Assembly (NCBI RefSeq): GCF_014268805.2
Contig: NZ_JABWRF020000005.1
Coordinates: forward strand, 124,001 to 188,000
Reading direction: 5' to 3'
Origin: Pseudomonas farsensis
GTDB taxonomy: Bacteria > Pseudomonadota > Gammaproteobacteria > Pseudomonadales > Pseudomonadaceae
Length of the DNA stretch: 64,000 bases
Shown: positions 17,771-26,027 of the stretch, piece by piece
Numbering within the stretch: position 1 is the first letter of the stretch
Layout of the letters: every line of letters begins with the position of its first letter
Program-made: the position numbers and the translations under genes
The notes under the pieces: generated by a model
Databases searched by the model: none
Told to the model about the DNA's origin: nothing
The model's input: the letters and a program-made list of their open reading frames with translations, nothing else

Positions 17771-18985
17771 GTGAATACTGCCCTCCCGACATCACCGCTG
17801 GCCTGGGTCAACGGCAGCGACGCGCCGGAAAAAACCAGCCTGAACCTGGGTTTCATGGCCTTGAGCGACTGCGCATCGGTTGTGGTCGCCGCCACCCAGG
17901 GCTTTGCCCAGCAGCAAGGCCTGACCCTGAACCTGCGCCGCCAGGCCTCGTGGGCGGGCCTGCGCGACAAGCTGGTGAGCGGCGAACTCGATGGCGCCCA
18001 TTGCCTGTACGGGCTGGTCTACGCCGTGCATCTGGGTGTGGGCGGCGGGCCGGCCAGTGACATGGCCGTGCTCATGGGCCTGAACCAGAACGCCCAGGCG
18101 ATCAATCTGTCGCCTGCGCTGCAGCGCAAGGGCGTGACCAGCCCTGAGGCGTTGGCACAATTGGTGCACCAAGGTGGCGCACGGCTGACCTTCGCCCAGA
18201 CCTTCCCCACCGGCACCCATGCCATGTGGCTCAACTACTGGCTGGCCAGCCAAGGCATTCACCCGCTGCGCGACATCAACAGCGTGGTGGTGCCGCCGGC
18301 GCAGATGGTGGCGCACATGCAGGCTGGGCGCATCGACGGCTTTTGCGTGGGCGAGCCATGGTCGGCAACGGCCATCGCCCAAGGCCAGGGCTTTACCCTG
18401 GCAACCAGCCAGTCGGTGTGGCCGGACCACCCCGAGAAGGTGTTGGCCTGCGCCCGTGGCTTTGTCGAGCAGTACCCCAACAGCGCACGGGCGCTGATCA
18501 AGGCGGTGCTTGCCGCCAGCCGCTTTATCGAGAGCAGCGTCGAGAACCGCCGCAGCACCGCGCAGTTGCTCAGCGCCAGCGCCTACCTGGACACCCCGCC
18601 AGGCAACATCGAACCGCGCCTGCTGGGCGACTACCATGATGGCCTGGGCAACCATTGGCAGGACTCGCACCCGCTGCACCTGTTCGATGATGGCCGGGTC
18701 AACCTGCCTTATCTGTCCGACGGCATGTGGTTCATGACTCAGTTCCGCCGCTGGGGCATTCTGCGCGACGACCCGGACTACCTGGGGGTCGCCAGCCAGG
18801 TGCAGCAACTGGGCCTGTACTGCGAGGCCGCCGAGGCGCTTGGCGTTGCCTGCCCGCAGCAGGCGATGCGCAGCAGCTTGCTGATCGACGGCGGCCGCTG
18901 GGACGGCAGCGCCCCCCATGCCTACGCGCGCAGCTTCAGCTTGCATGCGCTGGACGCGGCGCCCTGCGCCCGCGTCGGCTACTGA
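17771..18985 (+). CDS. nasS: NasS, cytoplasmic nitrate/nitrite sensor (NrtA/CmpA-like)
   Basis: The 404-residue product resembles periplasmic nitrate-binding proteins (LNLGFMALSDCASVVVAA, RRQASWAGLRDKL, VGGGPASDMAVLMGLN, DGFCVGEPWSA) but has no signal peptide, which is the mark of the cytoplasmic sensor NasS. In Azotobacter, Paracoccus and Pseudomonas, NasS binds NasT without nitrate and frees it when nitrate or nitrite binds. The start is GTG 17771, with GAGG six bases upstream; this gives VNTALPTSPLAWVNGSD. nasT follows nine bases after the stop and the nitrate transporter comes next, which supports the role. Confidence 0.9.
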   Translation: MNTALPTSPLAWVNGSDAPEKTSLNLGFMALSDCASVVVAATQGFAQQQGLTLNLRRQASWAGLRDKLVSGELDGAHCLYGLVYAVHLGVGGGPASDMAVLMGLNQNAQAINLSPALQRKGVTSPEALAQLVHQGGARLTFAQTFPTGTHAMWLNYWLASQGIHPLRDINSVVVPPAQMVAHMQAGRIDGFCVGEPWSATAIAQGQGFTLATSQSVWPDHPEKVLACARGFVEQYPNSARALIKAVLAASRFIESSVENRRSTAQLLSASAYLDTPPGNIEPRLLGDYHDGLGNHWQDSHPLHLFDDGRVNLPYLSDGMWFMTQFRRWGILRDDPDYLGVASQVQQLGLYCEAAEALGVACPQQAMRSSLLIDGGRWDGSAPHAYARSFSLHALDAAPCARVGY

Positions 18986-18994
18986 GGGGGTGCC

Positions 18995-19573
18995 ATGCTA
19001 CGTATCTTGCTGATCGACGACACCGAAAAGAAAGTCGGCCGCCTCAAGGCTGCGCTGATGGAGTCAGGCTTCGAGGTCATCGAAGCGCCAGGCCTGACCA
19101 TCGACCTGCCGGCTTGCGTCGAAACGGTGCACCCGGATGTGGTGCTGATTGATACCGAGTCACCGGGGCGTGATGTGATGGAACAGGTGGTCATGGTCAG
19201 CCGTGACCAGCCACGGCCAATCGTGCTGTTTACCGACGAGCATGATCCGGGGGTGATGCGCCAGGCGATCCAGGCAGGGGTCAGCGCTTATATAGTCGAA
19301 GGCATCCATGCAGCCCGCCTGCAGCCAATTCTGGATGTGGCCATGGCCCGCTTCGAGAGCGACCAGGCACTTAAGGCCCAGTTGGTTGCCCGCGACCAGC
19401 AACTGGCCGAGCGCAAACGCATCGAACAGGCCAAGGGCATGCTGATGAAAATGAAAGACTGTAACGAGGAACAGGCCTACACCCTCATGCGCCGCCAGGC
19501 CATGAGCCGCCAGCAGAAGCTGATCCAAGTGGCCGAGCAGATCATTGCCATGTCGGAGCTGCTTGGGCCTTGA
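18995..19573 (+). CDS. nasT: NasT, ANTAR-domain RNA-binding antiterminator
   Basis: This is a 192-residue two-domain protein. The N-terminal receiver-like domain (about 1-120) keeps LLIDD and an Asp in VVLIDTESPG but has VEG where true receivers have the switch Lys-Pro, so phosphorylation is unlikely; control through NasS fits. The C-terminal ANTAR domain (about 130-190) shows ERKRIEQAKGMLMKMKDCNEEQAYTLMRRQAM features. ANTAR proteins bind paired hexaloop hairpins and prevent terminator formation. The leader of the transporter gene downstream contains exactly such hairpins and a terminator. Confidence 0.93.
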   Translation: MLRILLIDDTEKKVGRLKAALMESGFEVIEAPGLTIDLPACVETVHPDVVLIDTESPGRDVMEQVVMVSRDQPRPIVLFTDEHDPGVMRQAIQAGVSAYIVEGIHAARLQPILDVAMARFESDQALKAQLVARDQQLAERKRIEQAKGMLMKMKDCNEEQAYTLMRRQAMSRQQKLIQVAEQIIAMSELLGP

Positions 19574-19585
19574 GGCACGGGAGCC

Positions 19586-19702
19586 TGTAGGAGCGGCCTT
19601 GTGTCGCGAAAGGGGTGCAAAGCGCCCCTAGGTTTTCTGAGTTGATACAGAAACCGGCGGGGCCGCTCTGCGGCCCTTTCGCGACACAAGGCCGCTCCTA
19701 CA
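19586..19702. repeat. REP pair, family A, between nasT and the nasA promoter
   Basis: TGTAGGAGCGGCCTTGTGTC at the left and GACACAAGGCCGCTCCTACA at the right are perfect outer arms (20 bp). Inner arms and loop differ from the other A-type copies in the window. It starts 13 bases after the nasT stop and ends 38 bases before the sigma-54-type promoter. Confidence 0.88.
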
Positions 19703-19739
19703 CGGGCAACCCTGCGTTGCAGCTTCAAGCCTGTGGAAC

Positions 19740-19755
19740 TGGCCCGGCTCTTGCT
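19740..19755 (+). promoter_or_regulatory. sigma-54-type promoter of the nitrate transporter operon
   Basis: TGGCCCGGCTCTTGCT contains GG at 19741-19742 and GC at 19753-19754 with exactly ten bases between, the -24/-12 arrangement (consensus TGGCAC-N5-TTGCA). Transcription would start near 19766, a few bases before the first leader hairpin. NtrC-activated sigma-54 control is usual for nitrate assimilation genes. I found no clear NtrC site upstream; a REP pair fills much of that space. Confidence 0.7.
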
Positions 19756-19768
19756 CACTTAAACTCCA

Positions 19769-19811
19769 GGTAGCCAACGGCGGTTGCCACACACTCCCGA
19801 CAAAGACGTCG
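19769..19811 (+). promoter_or_regulatory. ANTAR (NasT) two-hairpin RNA target in the nasA leader
   Basis: Hairpin P1 (19769-19788) has stem GGUAGCC with GGUUGCC (two wobbles) and hexaloop AACGGC. Hairpin P2 (19798-19811) has stem CGAC with GUCG and hexaloop AAAGAC. Both loops carry A at position 1 and G at position 4, the known ANTAR determinants. The nine-base linker is usual. P2 uses the first ten bases of the terminator 5' arm, so the two structures exclude each other. Confidence 0.8.
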
Positions 19812-19855
19812 CTCCCCCTCCACAGCCGTGGACCGGGTAGCGGCGTCTTTTTCGT
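19802..19855 (+). terminator. leader terminator (attenuator) of nasA
   Basis: AAAGACGTCGCT (19802-19813) pairs with AGCGGCGTCTTT (19839-19850), with one wobble, and a T-rich tail (TTTTTCGTTT) follows. A short inner hairpin (TCCAC/GTGGA) sits in the loop. It lies 37 bases before the nasA ATG. It should stop transcription unless NasT stabilises P2. Confidence 0.85.
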
Positions 19856-19891
19856 TTCCGCCCCTGTGCAGCACGCCGAACGAGGTGTTCG

Positions 19892-21103
19892 ATGAATACG
19901 AGCTTCTGGAAATCCGGGCATGTGCCCACGCTGTTTGCCGCCTTCCTGTATTTCGACCTGAGCTTCATGGTCTGGTATCTACTGGGCCCCATGGCGGTGC
20001 AGATCGCCGCCGACCTGCAACTCACCGCCCAGCAACGGGGCCTGATGGTCGCAACGCCGATTCTGGCAGGCGCGATCCTGCGTTTTGTCATGGGCCTGCT
20101 GGTCGACCGGCTGTCGCCAAAAACCGCCGGCCTGATTGGCCAAGTGATCGTCATCATCGCGCTGGCCTGCGCCTGGCACCTGGGCGTGCACAGCTACGAA
20201 CAGGCCCTGCTGCTGGGGGTGTTCCTCGGCGTCGCCGGCGCCTCGTTCGCCGTATCGCTGCCCCTGGCATCGCAGTGGTACCCGCCGCAGCACCAAGGCA
20301 AGGCCATGGGCATCGCCGGTGCCGGCAACTCAGGCACGGTGTTCGCCGCGCTGCTGGCCCCGGTTCTGGCGGCAAGCTTCGGCTGGAACAACGTGTTCGG
20401 CTTTGCCGTGCTGCCTTTGCTGCTGACCCTGCTGGTGTTTGCCCTGCTGGCGCGCAACGCACCACAACGGCCAAAACCAAAAGCAATGGCCGACTACCTG
20501 AAGGCCCTCGGCGACCGCGACAGCTGGTGGTTCATGTTCTTCTACAGCGTCACCTTCGGCGGCTTTATTGGCCTGGCCAGCGCCCTGCCCGGCTACTTCA
20601 GTGACCAGTACGCCCTGAGCCCGGTAACCGCCGGCTACTATACCGCCGCCTGCGTATTCGCCGGCAGCCTGATGCGCCCCCTGGGCGGCGCGCTGGCGGA
20701 CCGCTTCGGCGGCATCCGCACACTGCTGGCCATGTACACCGTTGCGGCCATCTGCATCGCCGCAGTCGGCTTCAACCTGCCCAGCGCAGCAGCGGCCCTG
20801 GCCCTGTTCGTCAGCGCCATGCTCGGGCTGGGTGCCGGCAACGGCGCGGTATTCCAACTGGTGCCACAGCGCTTTCGCCAGGAGATCGGCGTCATGACCG
20901 GGTTGATCGGCATGGCCGGCGGCATCGGCGGCTTCGTGCTGGCCGCAGGGCTGGGCACCATCAAGCAACACACCGGTGATTACCAGTTGGCGCTGTGGTT
21001 GTTCGCAAGCCTCGGCGTGCTGGCCTGGTTTGGCCTGCACGGGGTCAAACAACGCTGGCGCACCACCTGGGGCTCGGCGGCGGTGACCGCGGCGCGAGTA
21101 TGA
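19892..21103 (+). CDS. nasA: nitrate/nitrite MFS transporter (NarK/NasA family)
   Basis: This 403-residue inner-membrane protein has about 12 hydrophobic helices. The two nitrate-signature motifs of the NNP family are present: AGAGNSGTVFAALLAP (about residue 145) and GLGAGNGAVFQLVPQRF (about 312). Short length and assimilation context point to nitrate uptake of the NasA/NarK1 type. GAGGTG lies just before the ATG. The stop overlaps the start of the phosphatase-kinase gene (ATGA at 21100-21103), so the two are co-translated. Expression should depend on sigma-54 and on NasT antitermination. Confidence 0.92.
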   Translation: MNTSFWKSGHVPTLFAAFLYFDLSFMVWYLLGPMAVQIAADLQLTAQQRGLMVATPILAGAILRFVMGLLVDRLSPKTAGLIGQVIVIIALACAWHLGVHSYEQALLLGVFLGVAGASFAVSLPLASQWYPPQHQGKAMGIAGAGNSGTVFAALLAPVLAASFGWNNVFGFAVLPLLLTLLVFALLARNAPQRPKPKAMADYLKALGDRDSWWFMFFYSVTFGGFIGLASALPGYFSDQYALSPVTAGYYTAACVFAGSLMRPLGGALADRFGGIRTLLAMYTVAAICIAAVGFNLPSAAAALALFVSAMLGLGAGNGAVFQLVPQRFRQEIGVMTGLIGMAGGIGGFVLAAGLGTIKQHTGDYQLALWLFASLGVLAWFGLHGVKQRWRTTWGSAAVTAARV

Positions 21104-22758
21104 GCCTGCGCCTGAGCTTTGCCCAGGCCAGTGCCACCGGGCCACGCGATGAAAACCAGGACGCCCTGCGGCTGGTCACGCCCGCGCCGGAGCTTGCGGC
21201 CAGTAAAGGCTACCTGTTTGCCCTGGCTGACGGCGTCAGCCAGTGTGCCGACGGCGGCCTGGCCGCACGTGCCAGCTTGCAGGCATTGGCCATGGACTAC
21301 TACGCCACCCCGGCGACCTGGGGCGTTGCTCAGGCCTTGGACAAACTTCTATTGGCGCAAAACCGCTGGTTGCGCGCCCAAGGCAGCGGCCAGCCACTGC
21401 TGACCACACTCAGCGCCCTGGTATTGCGTGGCCGACGCTTCACCTTGGCCCACGTTGGCGATTGCCGGGTGTACCGCTGGTACGCCGGGCGCCTGCAATG
21501 CCTGAGCGAAGACCATGTGTGGGACCAGCCCGGCATGCAGCACGTGCTCAAGCGCGCGCTTGGCCTGGACCAGCACCTGCTGGTCGACTACCTGGATGGC
21601 GAGCTGCAGCAAGGCGAATGTTATCTGCTGCTTAGCGATGGGGTGTGGGCAAGCCTGGGCGATCTGGGCATCCAGTCCATCCTGCGCGAACAGCCCAACC
21701 TGCAGGATGCCGTCGACACGCTGGTGGCCACCGCCCACCACCACGGCAGCCAGGACAACGCCAGCGCGCTGCTGGTACACGTCGATGGCCTGGGCGCCAG
21801 CAACCTTGGCGATGCCCTGGCGCAGTTGCAACACTGGCCGCTGCCGGGGCCTCTGCGTGAAGGCCAGGTGATCGATGGCTGGGCCGTGGCAGGCAGCGTG
21901 GCGCAAAGCAGGCAGTCTTTGCTGTACCGGGTACGGGATGCCCACGGCCAGAACTGGCTACTCAAGACCTTGCCCCAGCCGCGCGACCAGGAATCAGGCG
22001 CAGCCCAGGCGTTGCTGCAGGAGGAATGGTTTTTGCGCCGGGTCGCGGGCCGGCATTTTCCTGAAGTTCACCCTGCCAGCGAGCGCCAGCACCTGTATTA
22101 CCTGATGCGCGAATACCCCGGCAGCACCATGGCCGGCCAGGCGCCGCTTGCGCTCGCGCGCTGGCTGGAGATCGCCCGCCAGCTGTTGCAGGCGGTAGGC
22201 GTGCTGCATCGGCGCAACCTGCTGCACCGCGACATCAAGCCTGAGAACCTGCACCTGGGCAGCGATGGCCAGTTGCGCTTACTGGACTTCGGGCTGGCCT
22301 ACTGCCCGGGGCTTAGCGAAGACCAACCGAATGCGTTGCCGGGCACCCCTTCCTACATAGCGCCGGAGGCGTTCGACGGGGCGGCGCCCGCTGCGCGCCA
22401 GGACTTGTATGCGGTGGGCGTGACCTTGTATTACCTGCTGACCGGCCATTACCCCTATGGCGAAGTGGAGGCGTTCCAGCGGCCGCGGTTCGGCCAACCG
22501 GTCAACCCGGCCCGGTATCGCCCTGACTTGCCGGAATGGTTGCAGCGCAATCTGCAACAAGCGGTGGCGGCGGACCCGGCGCAGCGGTTTGAAACGGCTG
22601 AGCAGTGGCTGCTGTTGCTGGAGCGCGGTGATCGCCAGGAAATGGCCGAGCGGCCACGGCCGTTGCTTGAGCGAGAGCCGTTGAAGGTTTGGCAGACAGT
22701 GGGGTTGGTTTCGTTGCTGATGAACCTGATTTTGCTGCTGGTGCTGCTCAAGCATTGA
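21100..22758 (+). CDS. fused PP2C-type phosphatase and Ser/Thr protein kinase, membrane-anchored
   Basis: The 552-residue product has an N-terminal PP2C domain (about 1-235: GPRDENQDALRL, ALADGVSQCADGG, HVGDCRVYRW, LLSDGVWASLG, SQDNASALLV) and a kinase domain (about 255-515: LLKTLPQP with the Lys, HRRNLLHRDIKPENLHLG in two parts, DFGLAY, GTPSYIAPE). A single C-terminal helix (about 530-548) anchors it. Such a fusion lies beside the nitrate transporter in many Pseudomonas, so a role in nitrate or nitrogen signalling is likely but unproven. The start overlaps the transporter stop; an earlier frame inside nasA is not family-like. Confidence 0.9.
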   Translation: MSLRLSFAQASATGPRDENQDALRLVTPAPELAASKGYLFALADGVSQCADGGLAARASLQALAMDYYATPATWGVAQALDKLLLAQNRWLRAQGSGQPLLTTLSALVLRGRRFTLAHVGDCRVYRWYAGRLQCLSEDHVWDQPGMQHVLKRALGLDQHLLVDYLDGELQQGECYLLLSDGVWASLGDLGIQSILREQPNLQDAVDTLVATAHHHGSQDNASALLVHVDGLGASNLGDALAQLQHWPLPGPLREGQVIDGWAVAGSVAQSRQSLLYRVRDAHGQNWLLKTLPQPRDQESGAAQALLQEEWFLRRVAGRHFPEVHPASERQHLYYLMREYPGSTMAGQAPLALARWLEIARQLLQAVGVLHRRNLLHRDIKPENLHLGSDGQLRLLDFGLAYCPGLSEDQPNALPGTPSYIAPEAFDGAAPAARQDLYAVGVTLYYLLTGHYPYGEVEAFQRPRFGQPVNPARYRPDLPEWLQRNLQQAVAADPAQRFETAEQWLLLLERGDRQEMAERPRPLLEREPLKVWQTVGLVSLLMNLILLLVLLKH

Positions 22759-22836
22759 GTAGAAGTGCGGTGCGCCCTTTCTCCGCGGCGCCCATCCCGG
22801 GTCTTGATGGGGCCCAGATCTGCGCAGGCTTGTTGC

Positions 22837-22941
22837 GGCTTCATCGCAGGCTGTCGCCAGCTCCCACCCGTATTGAGCCAAACATCACCTACGCAGCTGA
22901 CACGGTCTCTGTGGGAGCTGGCGACAGCCTGCGACGAGGCC
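22837..22941. repeat. REP pair, family B (inverted)
   Basis: CATCGCAGGCTGTCGCCAGC followed by TCCCAC at the left faces CTGTGGGAGCTGGCGACAGC followed by CTGCGACGAGG at the right, with about 42 bases between. Single units of this family also occur at 33157, 46231, 50321 and 50584. It fills most of the convergent gap between the kinase gene and oprF. Confidence 0.82.
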
Positions 22942-22989
22942 AGTGCAGGCTCTTGAAAACACCTTTCAGGGCTCGAATCCCAGGCAAAG

Positions 22990-23015
22990 AAAAACCCGGC
23001 CGAGGCCGGGTTTTT
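22990..23015. terminator. bidirectional terminator of oprF and the nas operon
   Basis: AAAAACCCGGCC, loop GA, GGCCGGGTTTTT: a perfect 12-bp stem with A- and T-runs on both sides, 19 bases beyond the oprF stop. It can work on both strands. Confidence 0.92.
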
Positions 23016-23033
23016 CATGAAGCTTTAGACCAA

Positions 23034-24071
23034 TTACTTGGCTTGGGCTTCAACCTGAGCTTCTACGCGACGGTTAACGGCGCGGCCAGCTTCAGTGGCG
23101 TTGTCGGCGACCGGACGGGTCTCACCGTAGCCAACCGATTGAACACGGTTCGATTCAACACCGTATTGCTGGGTCAGGACTTGCTTGACAGCGCTGGCAC
23201 GACGCTCGGACAGCTTCTGGTTGTAAGCGTCTGGACCCACGGAGTCAGTGTGACCTTCCACGGTGGTGGTGGTCTGTGGGTACTGCTTCATGAAGTCAGC
23301 CAGGTTCTTGATGTCGCCGTAGCTGTTAGGCTTGACGACCGACTTGTCGAAGTCGAACTTGACGTCCAGCTCAACGCGAACGACTTCGGCAACAGCCGGG
23401 CAGCCATCAGCGTCAACGGTAACGTTGGCTGGGGTGTCAGGGCACTTGTCGACGTTGTCGCAGACGCCATCGTTGTCGCTGTCGGAGCAAACTTCTGCAA
23501 CTGGAGCAGGAGCGGCTGCTTCGGAGCTCTTCGGGCTACCGCCGAAGTTCAGACCAACACCAACGCTTGGAGCCCACTCGGTGTCGCCCTGGTCGATGTT
23601 GTACTGAGCTTCAACGCCGGCACGGGCGTAGAACATGTCAGTGATGTACCACTTGGCGCCAGCGCCAACGTTGGCGAAGGTGGACTGGTTACGACCACCA
23701 CGGCCAGTCTGGCCCAGGGACTGGTGGGAGAAACCAGCCGACACGTACGGACGGATAGCGTCGTACGGGTTGTTGAAGTGGTAAACGGCGTCCAGGGCGG
23801 TGTTCGAGCCCTTGATGTTTTTGCCGTCGTCGCCACGAGCGTTGTGTACTTCGTCGTAGCCCAGGCGCAGTTCAACGTCGTCGGTCAGGAAGTAACCGAT
23901 CGAGCCGCCGAACAGGTTGCCGTCGTTTTTGAAGTCGCGCTGGCTGTCGAAGAATTCTTTCTTGTAGAAGCCTTCGACCTCAACGGCGCCTTGACCTTGT
24001 GCCATAGCGCCGAACGAAGCGGCAGCTACAAGCGAACCAATGGCCAAGCCCAAGGTGTTTTTCAGTTTCAT
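23034..24071 (-). CDS. oprF: major outer-membrane porin OprF
   Basis: This 345-residue protein has a signal peptide (MKLKNTLGLAIGSLVAAASFGAMA, read as two parts around residues 1-24), an eight-strand beta-barrel domain (about 25-185), a Cys-containing hinge with a thrombospondin-3-like calcium repeat (DSDNDGVCDNVDKCPDT) and a C-terminal OmpA domain (about 220-340; FDFDKSVVKPNS and HTDSVGPDAYNQKLSERRA) that binds peptidoglycan. It is a slow-diffusion porin and structural anchor. The adjacent sigX gene is known to drive part of oprF transcription in Pseudomonas. A strong terminator follows. Confidence 0.97.
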   Translation of the reverse strand: MKLKNTLGLAIGSLVAAASFGAMAQGQGAVEVEGFYKKEFFDSQRDFKNDGNLFGGSIGYFLTDDVELRLGYDEVHNARGDDGKNIKGSNTALDAVYHFNNPYDAIRPYVSAGFSHQSLGQTGRGGRNQSTFANVGAGAKWYITDMFYARAGVEAQYNIDQGDTEWAPSVGVGLNFGGSPKSSEAAAPAPVAEVCSDSDNDGVCDNVDKCPDTPANVTVDADGCPAVAEVVRVELDVKFDFDKSVVKPNSYGDIKNLADFMKQYPQTTTTVEGHTDSVGPDAYNQKLSERRASAVKQVLTQQYGVESNRVQSVGYGETRPVADNATEAGRAVNRRVEAQVEAQAK

Positions 24072-24181
24072 CCGTTAAATCCCCATCTGGTGATAGTTAA
24101 GCAGTCCCACCAAAATCCGGGGGACAACTCGACGGCAAGTCTAGCAGACCTCGCCGATTCGTATGAGTAATTTGCGGGCCA

Positions 24182-24772
24182 CTAAGTTTCAGCGAAACCT
24201 GCAAATTTCTCCCGTAGCTTGTCGAGCGCACGTTTGTAACGCATTTTCGTGGCGCTCAGGCCCATGTGCATGATGTCGGCGATCTCCTGGAATTCCAGCT
24301 CTGCGACAAAACGCAGCACCAGGATTTCGCGGTCGATCGGGTTGACGTGCACCAGCCATTTATCCAGCCCGCCTTTTTCTTCGGGCTTCGGTGCCTTGTC
24401 CTCGGACGCCTCTTCAACGGGGTCCAGGCTCAAGGCATCCATCAGCCGTCGCTTGCGCCGCTCCTTGCGGTACTGGGTAATGCATTCGTTGTAGGTGATG
24501 CTGTAGAGCCAGGTCTTGAACTTGGATTTACCCTCGAAGTTCTTCAACCCGTACAGCACCTTGAGCATCACCTCCTGACAGACATCGTCAGCGTCCCGGT
24601 CGTTCCCCAAATAACGTGCACACACGTTGAACAGCGTGCGCTGGTAGCGCCGCATGAGTTCTTCATAGGCGCGGGTAACGTGAAAAAGCTCCTCATGCGA
24701 ACGCGCCACCAACTCCTCGTCGGTGAGTTCGCGTGGGTCATAGCGCATGGGCGGCGTATGGACTTTATTCAA
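24182..24772 (-). CDS. sigX: ECF sigma factor SigX
   Basis: The 196-residue product has sigma region 2 (about 30-95: LMRRYQRTLFNVCARYLGND, DADDVCQEVMLKVLYGLKNF) and region 4 (about 135-190: PIDREILVLRFVAELEFQEI, LSATKMRYKRALDKL). It is the SigX of the oprF locus, which controls oprF, fatty-acid synthesis and membrane-stress genes. The start codon is TTG 24772 (MNKVHTPPMRYD); an ATG eight codons later (24748) is the alternative. Neither has a strong ribosome-binding site. No anti-sigma gene is present, as is usual here. CmpX, just upstream, is thought to affect SigX activity. Confidence 0.95.
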   Translation of the reverse strand: MNKVHTPPMRYDPRELTDEELVARSHEELFHVTRAYEELMRRYQRTLFNVCARYLGNDRDADDVCQEVMLKVLYGLKNFEGKSKFKTWLYSITYNECITQYRKERRKRRLMDALSLDPVEEASEDKAPKPEEKGGLDKWLVHVNPIDREILVLRFVAELEFQEIADIMHMGLSATKMRYKRALDKLREKFAGFAET

Positions 24773-24859
24773 AACGGATCGGGCCGACAGTCAGGTCAAT
24801 GTCGCCGCTCAGCCCCAAGGGCCGATTTTGCGGCGGCATACATTAACAGCTTTGGGCTA

Positions 24860-25684
24860 TCAGCGGCTATTCACACGCTGCTCGAGTAACACACGATTGG
24901 ACAGCGACACCAGCTCACCCTCATCGGTGAGCAGGGTTGTCTTGACCGTCCCGATCTCCTCGATGTGGCCTTCGACCTCGCCAATCTGCACGTGCTGGCC
25001 TACCTGGAACAGTTCACGCACATAGATGCCGGCCAGAATCTGCCCGGCAATTTCCCGGCTACCCAGGCCCATCGCCAGCGCAACGGCCAGACCAACGGTA
25101 ATCAAACCGATGACAATGACATGGTTGAGCAGGTCAGTCTTGACCTCCAACTGGCTGATTGCCACCGAAATACTGATGATGATGACCAGGCCCTGGACGA
25201 TACGGCCAAGCCCTGCGGAATACTCCAGACCAACGCCTTCGGCAGCGCCGCGGACCAACCCGTTGGCCACTTGTGCCAGCAGCACGCCGGCCAGCATCAC
25301 CAGGGCGGCACCGAAGACCTTCGGCAGGTACAGGGCGAGCATGTCCAGGGTCGCCGAGACGCGTTCCAGGCCCAGCGATTCGGCCGCCGAGACGAGGAAG
25401 ATGAGCAGTACGAACCAGTAGACGATCTTGCCGATCAAGGTAGAGATCGGCACTTGGATGCCAACCCGGGCGAGCATCTTGGTCAGCCCGGTGCCGCTCA
25501 TCAGACGGTCCAGGCCAAACTTGGCGAGCACCTTGGAAAGCAGTGTGTCGAGCAGTTTGGCGACGACAAAACCCAGCAGCACCACGACCAGCGCGCCGAA
25601 CAGGTTGGGGATGAAGTTCGCAACCTTGGTCCAAAGGGCAGTCATGGCAGTGACCAGGCTCTGCGTCCAGAGATCGAGTTCCAT
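24860..25684 (-). CDS. cmpX: CmpX, small mechanosensitive-channel-like membrane protein
   Basis: This 274-residue inner-membrane protein has five or so helices (FIPNLFGALVVVLLGFVVAK, IVYWFVLLIFLVSAAESL and others) and a short MscS-type beta domain at the C-terminus (ILAGIYVRELFQVGQHVQIG, GHIEEIGTVKTTLLTDEGEL). It matches CmpX of the Pseudomonas cmaX-crfX-cmpX-sigX-oprF locus, linked to envelope stress and c-di-GMP. The start is ATG 25684 rather than TTG 25690. It follows crfX by two bases, so the two share a transcript. Confidence 0.92.
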   Translation of the reverse strand: MELDLWTQSLVTAMTALWTKVANFIPNLFGALVVVLLGFVVAKLLDTLLSKVLAKFGLDRLMSGTGLTKMLARVGIQVPISTLIGKIVYWFVLLIFLVSAAESLGLERVSATLDMLALYLPKVFGAALVMLAGVLLAQVANGLVRGAAEGVGLEYSAGLGRIVQGLVIIISISVAISQLEVKTDLLNHVIVIGLITVGLAVALAMGLGSREIAGQILAGIYVRELFQVGQHVQIGEVEGHIEEIGTVKTTLLTDEGELVSLSNRVLLEQRVNSR

Positions 25685-25686
25685 AT

Positions 25687-25950
25687 TCAATCGGCCTTAT
25701 CTACAGTGCTGCCAGCGGCAGGTTTGCGGGTAGCGTTACGACGCACCGGCGCAACGTGCGCCGAGCCATTGTTCAAAGCGATCATCAGTGCCTGGCTCCA
25801 ACGGCCCAGCAGACAGAACAGATCGCCCGCACCAACCTGACGGTTGGCGGTTTTCAGGACCCGCCCAAGGCACGCGGCGTCGTCACGGTCTTGGCCGGAC
25901 GGCGATGCCTTGAGCAGGTCACGCAGGGATTCTTCAAACGGATCGTGCAT
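25687..25950 (-). CDS. crfX: CrfX, small protein of the cmpX-sigX locus
   Basis: The 87-residue product (MHDPFEESLRDLLKAS at the start, GRWSQALMIALNNGSAH in the middle) has no clear membrane helix and ends in a basic, Ala-rich tail. Identification rests on position between cmaX and cmpX, on size, and on resemblance to the CrfX family of Pseudomonas. Translation is taken from ATG 25950; an upstream in-frame start gives only five extra residues. Its molecular function is unknown. Confidence 0.82.
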   Translation of the reverse strand: MHDPFEESLRDLLKASPSGQDRDDAACLGRVLKTANRQVGAGDLFCLLGRWSQALMIALNNGSAHVAPVRRNATRKPAAGSTVDKAD

Positions 25951-26027
25951 GGGCACCTCACGCAATGTCAGTCAAAGACGAGGTCGCCGCGCAATGGGTC
26001 ACAACATTGCTCACCGCAGCGCACACC

